A stretch of 32,245 nt of DNA, taken from positions 1 through 32,245 of the forward strand of contig NZ_JALOAN010000024.1 in NCBI RefSeq assembly GCF_023228785.1, written 5' to 3'. Source of the DNA: Sulfurimonas sp. Lineage in GTDB: Bacteria; Campylobacterota; Campylobacteria; Campylobacterales; Sulfurimonadaceae. The position numbers were made by a program, and so were the translations under genes. The notes under the pieces are model-generated. The model saw only the letters and a program-made list of their open reading frames with translations. It was not told where the DNA came from and made no database searches. Shown here one piece after another: positions 32,064 through 32,245 of this stretch (within the stretch, counting starts at the first letter, position 1; the number at the start of each line of letters is the position of its first letter).

Positions 32064-32084
32064 AAGTGGTGGACCCTCAGAGAT
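32064..32084. repeat. Right attachment site within the tRNA-Ser 3' end
   Basis: This 21-base copy includes the last 18 bases of the tRNA-Ser gene (to 32084) and 3 bases beyond the CCA end. Integration here leaves the tRNA intact. Confidence 0.88.
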
Positions 32085-32155
32085 TCGAACTCTGGGAGGT
32101 ATAACCCTCGCCGGTTTTCAAGACCGGTGCAATCGACCAACTCTGCCAAAGATCC
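32067..32155 (-). tRNA. tRNA-Ser(UGA)
   Basis: It is 89 nt with encoded CCA. The acceptor stem GGATCTT pairs with AGGGTCC (G-U pairs allowed). The anticodon stem CCGGT/ACCGG closes the loop CTTGAAA, giving anticodon TGA. A long variable arm (about GCGAGGGTTATACCTC) is typical of a class II tRNA, and the T arm is CAGAG-TTCGAAT-CTCTG. Its 3' end is the integration site of the neighbouring element. Confidence 0.95.
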
Positions 32156-32190
32156 ACTTGTGTAGTTAAAAAATTTTTAAATTATAAAAC

Positions 32191-32245
32191 TGGAGGTGCC
32201 ACCCAGATTTGAACTGGGGATAGAAGCTTTGCAGGCTACGGCCTT
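32191..32245 (-). tRNA. tRNA-Cys(GCA), 5' part outside the window
   Basis: The visible 55 nt include the encoded CCA end, the T arm CCCAG-TTCAAAT-CTGGG, and an anticodon loop CTGCAAA giving anticodon GCA. The stem GTAGC/GCTTC has one T-T mismatch. The D arm and 5' acceptor strand lie beyond 32245. It is 35 bp upstream of tRNA-Ser on the same strand, likely one transcript. Confidence 0.88.

Larger units (their letters stand above)
27187..32084. mobile_element. Compact integrative mobilizable element in tRNA-Ser(UGA)
   Basis: A 21-bp direct repeat marks both ends (27187-27207 and 32064-32084). The right copy is the 3' end of the intact tRNA-Ser gene; the left copy is a displaced fragment of it. 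Between them, about 4.9 kb encode a MobV-type relaxase, a Rep-like HUH protein and a tyrosine integrase whose gene lies beside the tRNA. No cargo, capsid or conjugation genes are present. This fits an integrative element that excises as a circle, may replicate by rolling circle, and is mobilised by other conjugative elements. Confidence 0.87.

Noticed and set aside
27187..32084. A filamentous or phiX-like prophage
   Set aside because: The Rep resembles phage proteins, but there are no coat, assembly or secretin genes, and a relaxase is present.
1..32245. CRISPR array or rRNA genes
   Set aside because: No regularly spaced repeats, cas genes or rRNA-like sequence were seen.

Overview
The window looks like a chromosomal segment of a Sulfurimonas-type campylobacterote (Epsilonproteobacteria). 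It is AT-rich and densely packed, with many 1-11 nt gene overlaps. It carries cytochrome cd1 denitrification genes, a SorAB sulfite dehydrogenase, an SQR-like flavoprotein and a bicistronic Aer/Cet-type energy-taxis pair. The genus is an inference from gene content and protein style; no rRNA is present. Layout: (1) 1-8270, denitrification. The 3' part of norB and a 51-aa membrane ORF are followed by nirS (cytochrome cd1). Next comes a chain of six translationally coupled genes: nirC-like cytochrome, nirJ, nirF, nirE, then a histidine kinase with an ODP-type (diiron metallo-beta-lactamase fold) sensor domain and its OmpR-type response regulator. A TTGAC-N4-ATCAA (FNR/DNR/NNR-type) box lies upstream of nirC. 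A near copy, with the same 22-nt gap to a -10-like hexamer, lies upstream of a YgbA_NO-family gene at 20193, so the two may share a nitrogen-oxide regulon. (2) 8371-12883: a minus-strand pentaheme cytochrome, a Sel1-repeat protein and a cysteine-rich protein, then a plus-strand EamA transporter and an SQR-like oxidoreductase. (3) 13020-17821, sensing: an Aer-like PAS protein plus a chemoreceptor with a CZB zinc-binding domain, then a PhnD-like substrate-binding protein (frameshifted in a T7 run) coupled to a membrane diguanylate cyclase. (4) 17841-26972: a Cys-rich exported protein, a DUF234 protein, an RBBP9/YdeN-type hydrolase, the ygbA-like gene, a REP-like palindromic element, tex, sorAB, an ABC-F ATPase and an ElyC/YdcF-type protein. 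(5) 27187-32084, a compact 4.9-kb integrative element bounded by 21-bp direct repeats that duplicate the 3' end of tRNA-Ser(UGA). It encodes only a MobV-family relaxase, a second HUH enzyme resembling YxxxY rolling-circle Rep proteins (its frame broken at a C8 tract) and a tyrosine integrase. It also contains several palindromes that could be oriT or replication origins and a 38-bp repeat just inside each end. (6) tRNA-Ser(UGA) and a partial tRNA-Cys(GCA) close the window. How the genes work together: nitrite is reduced to NO by NirS and NO to N2O by NorB. NirJ, NirF and NirE act in making the heme d1 that NirS needs, and the coupled ODP kinase/regulator pair is well placed to report O2 or NO. 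SorAB and the SQR-like protein fit a sulfur-oxidising, nitrate-respiring lifestyle.
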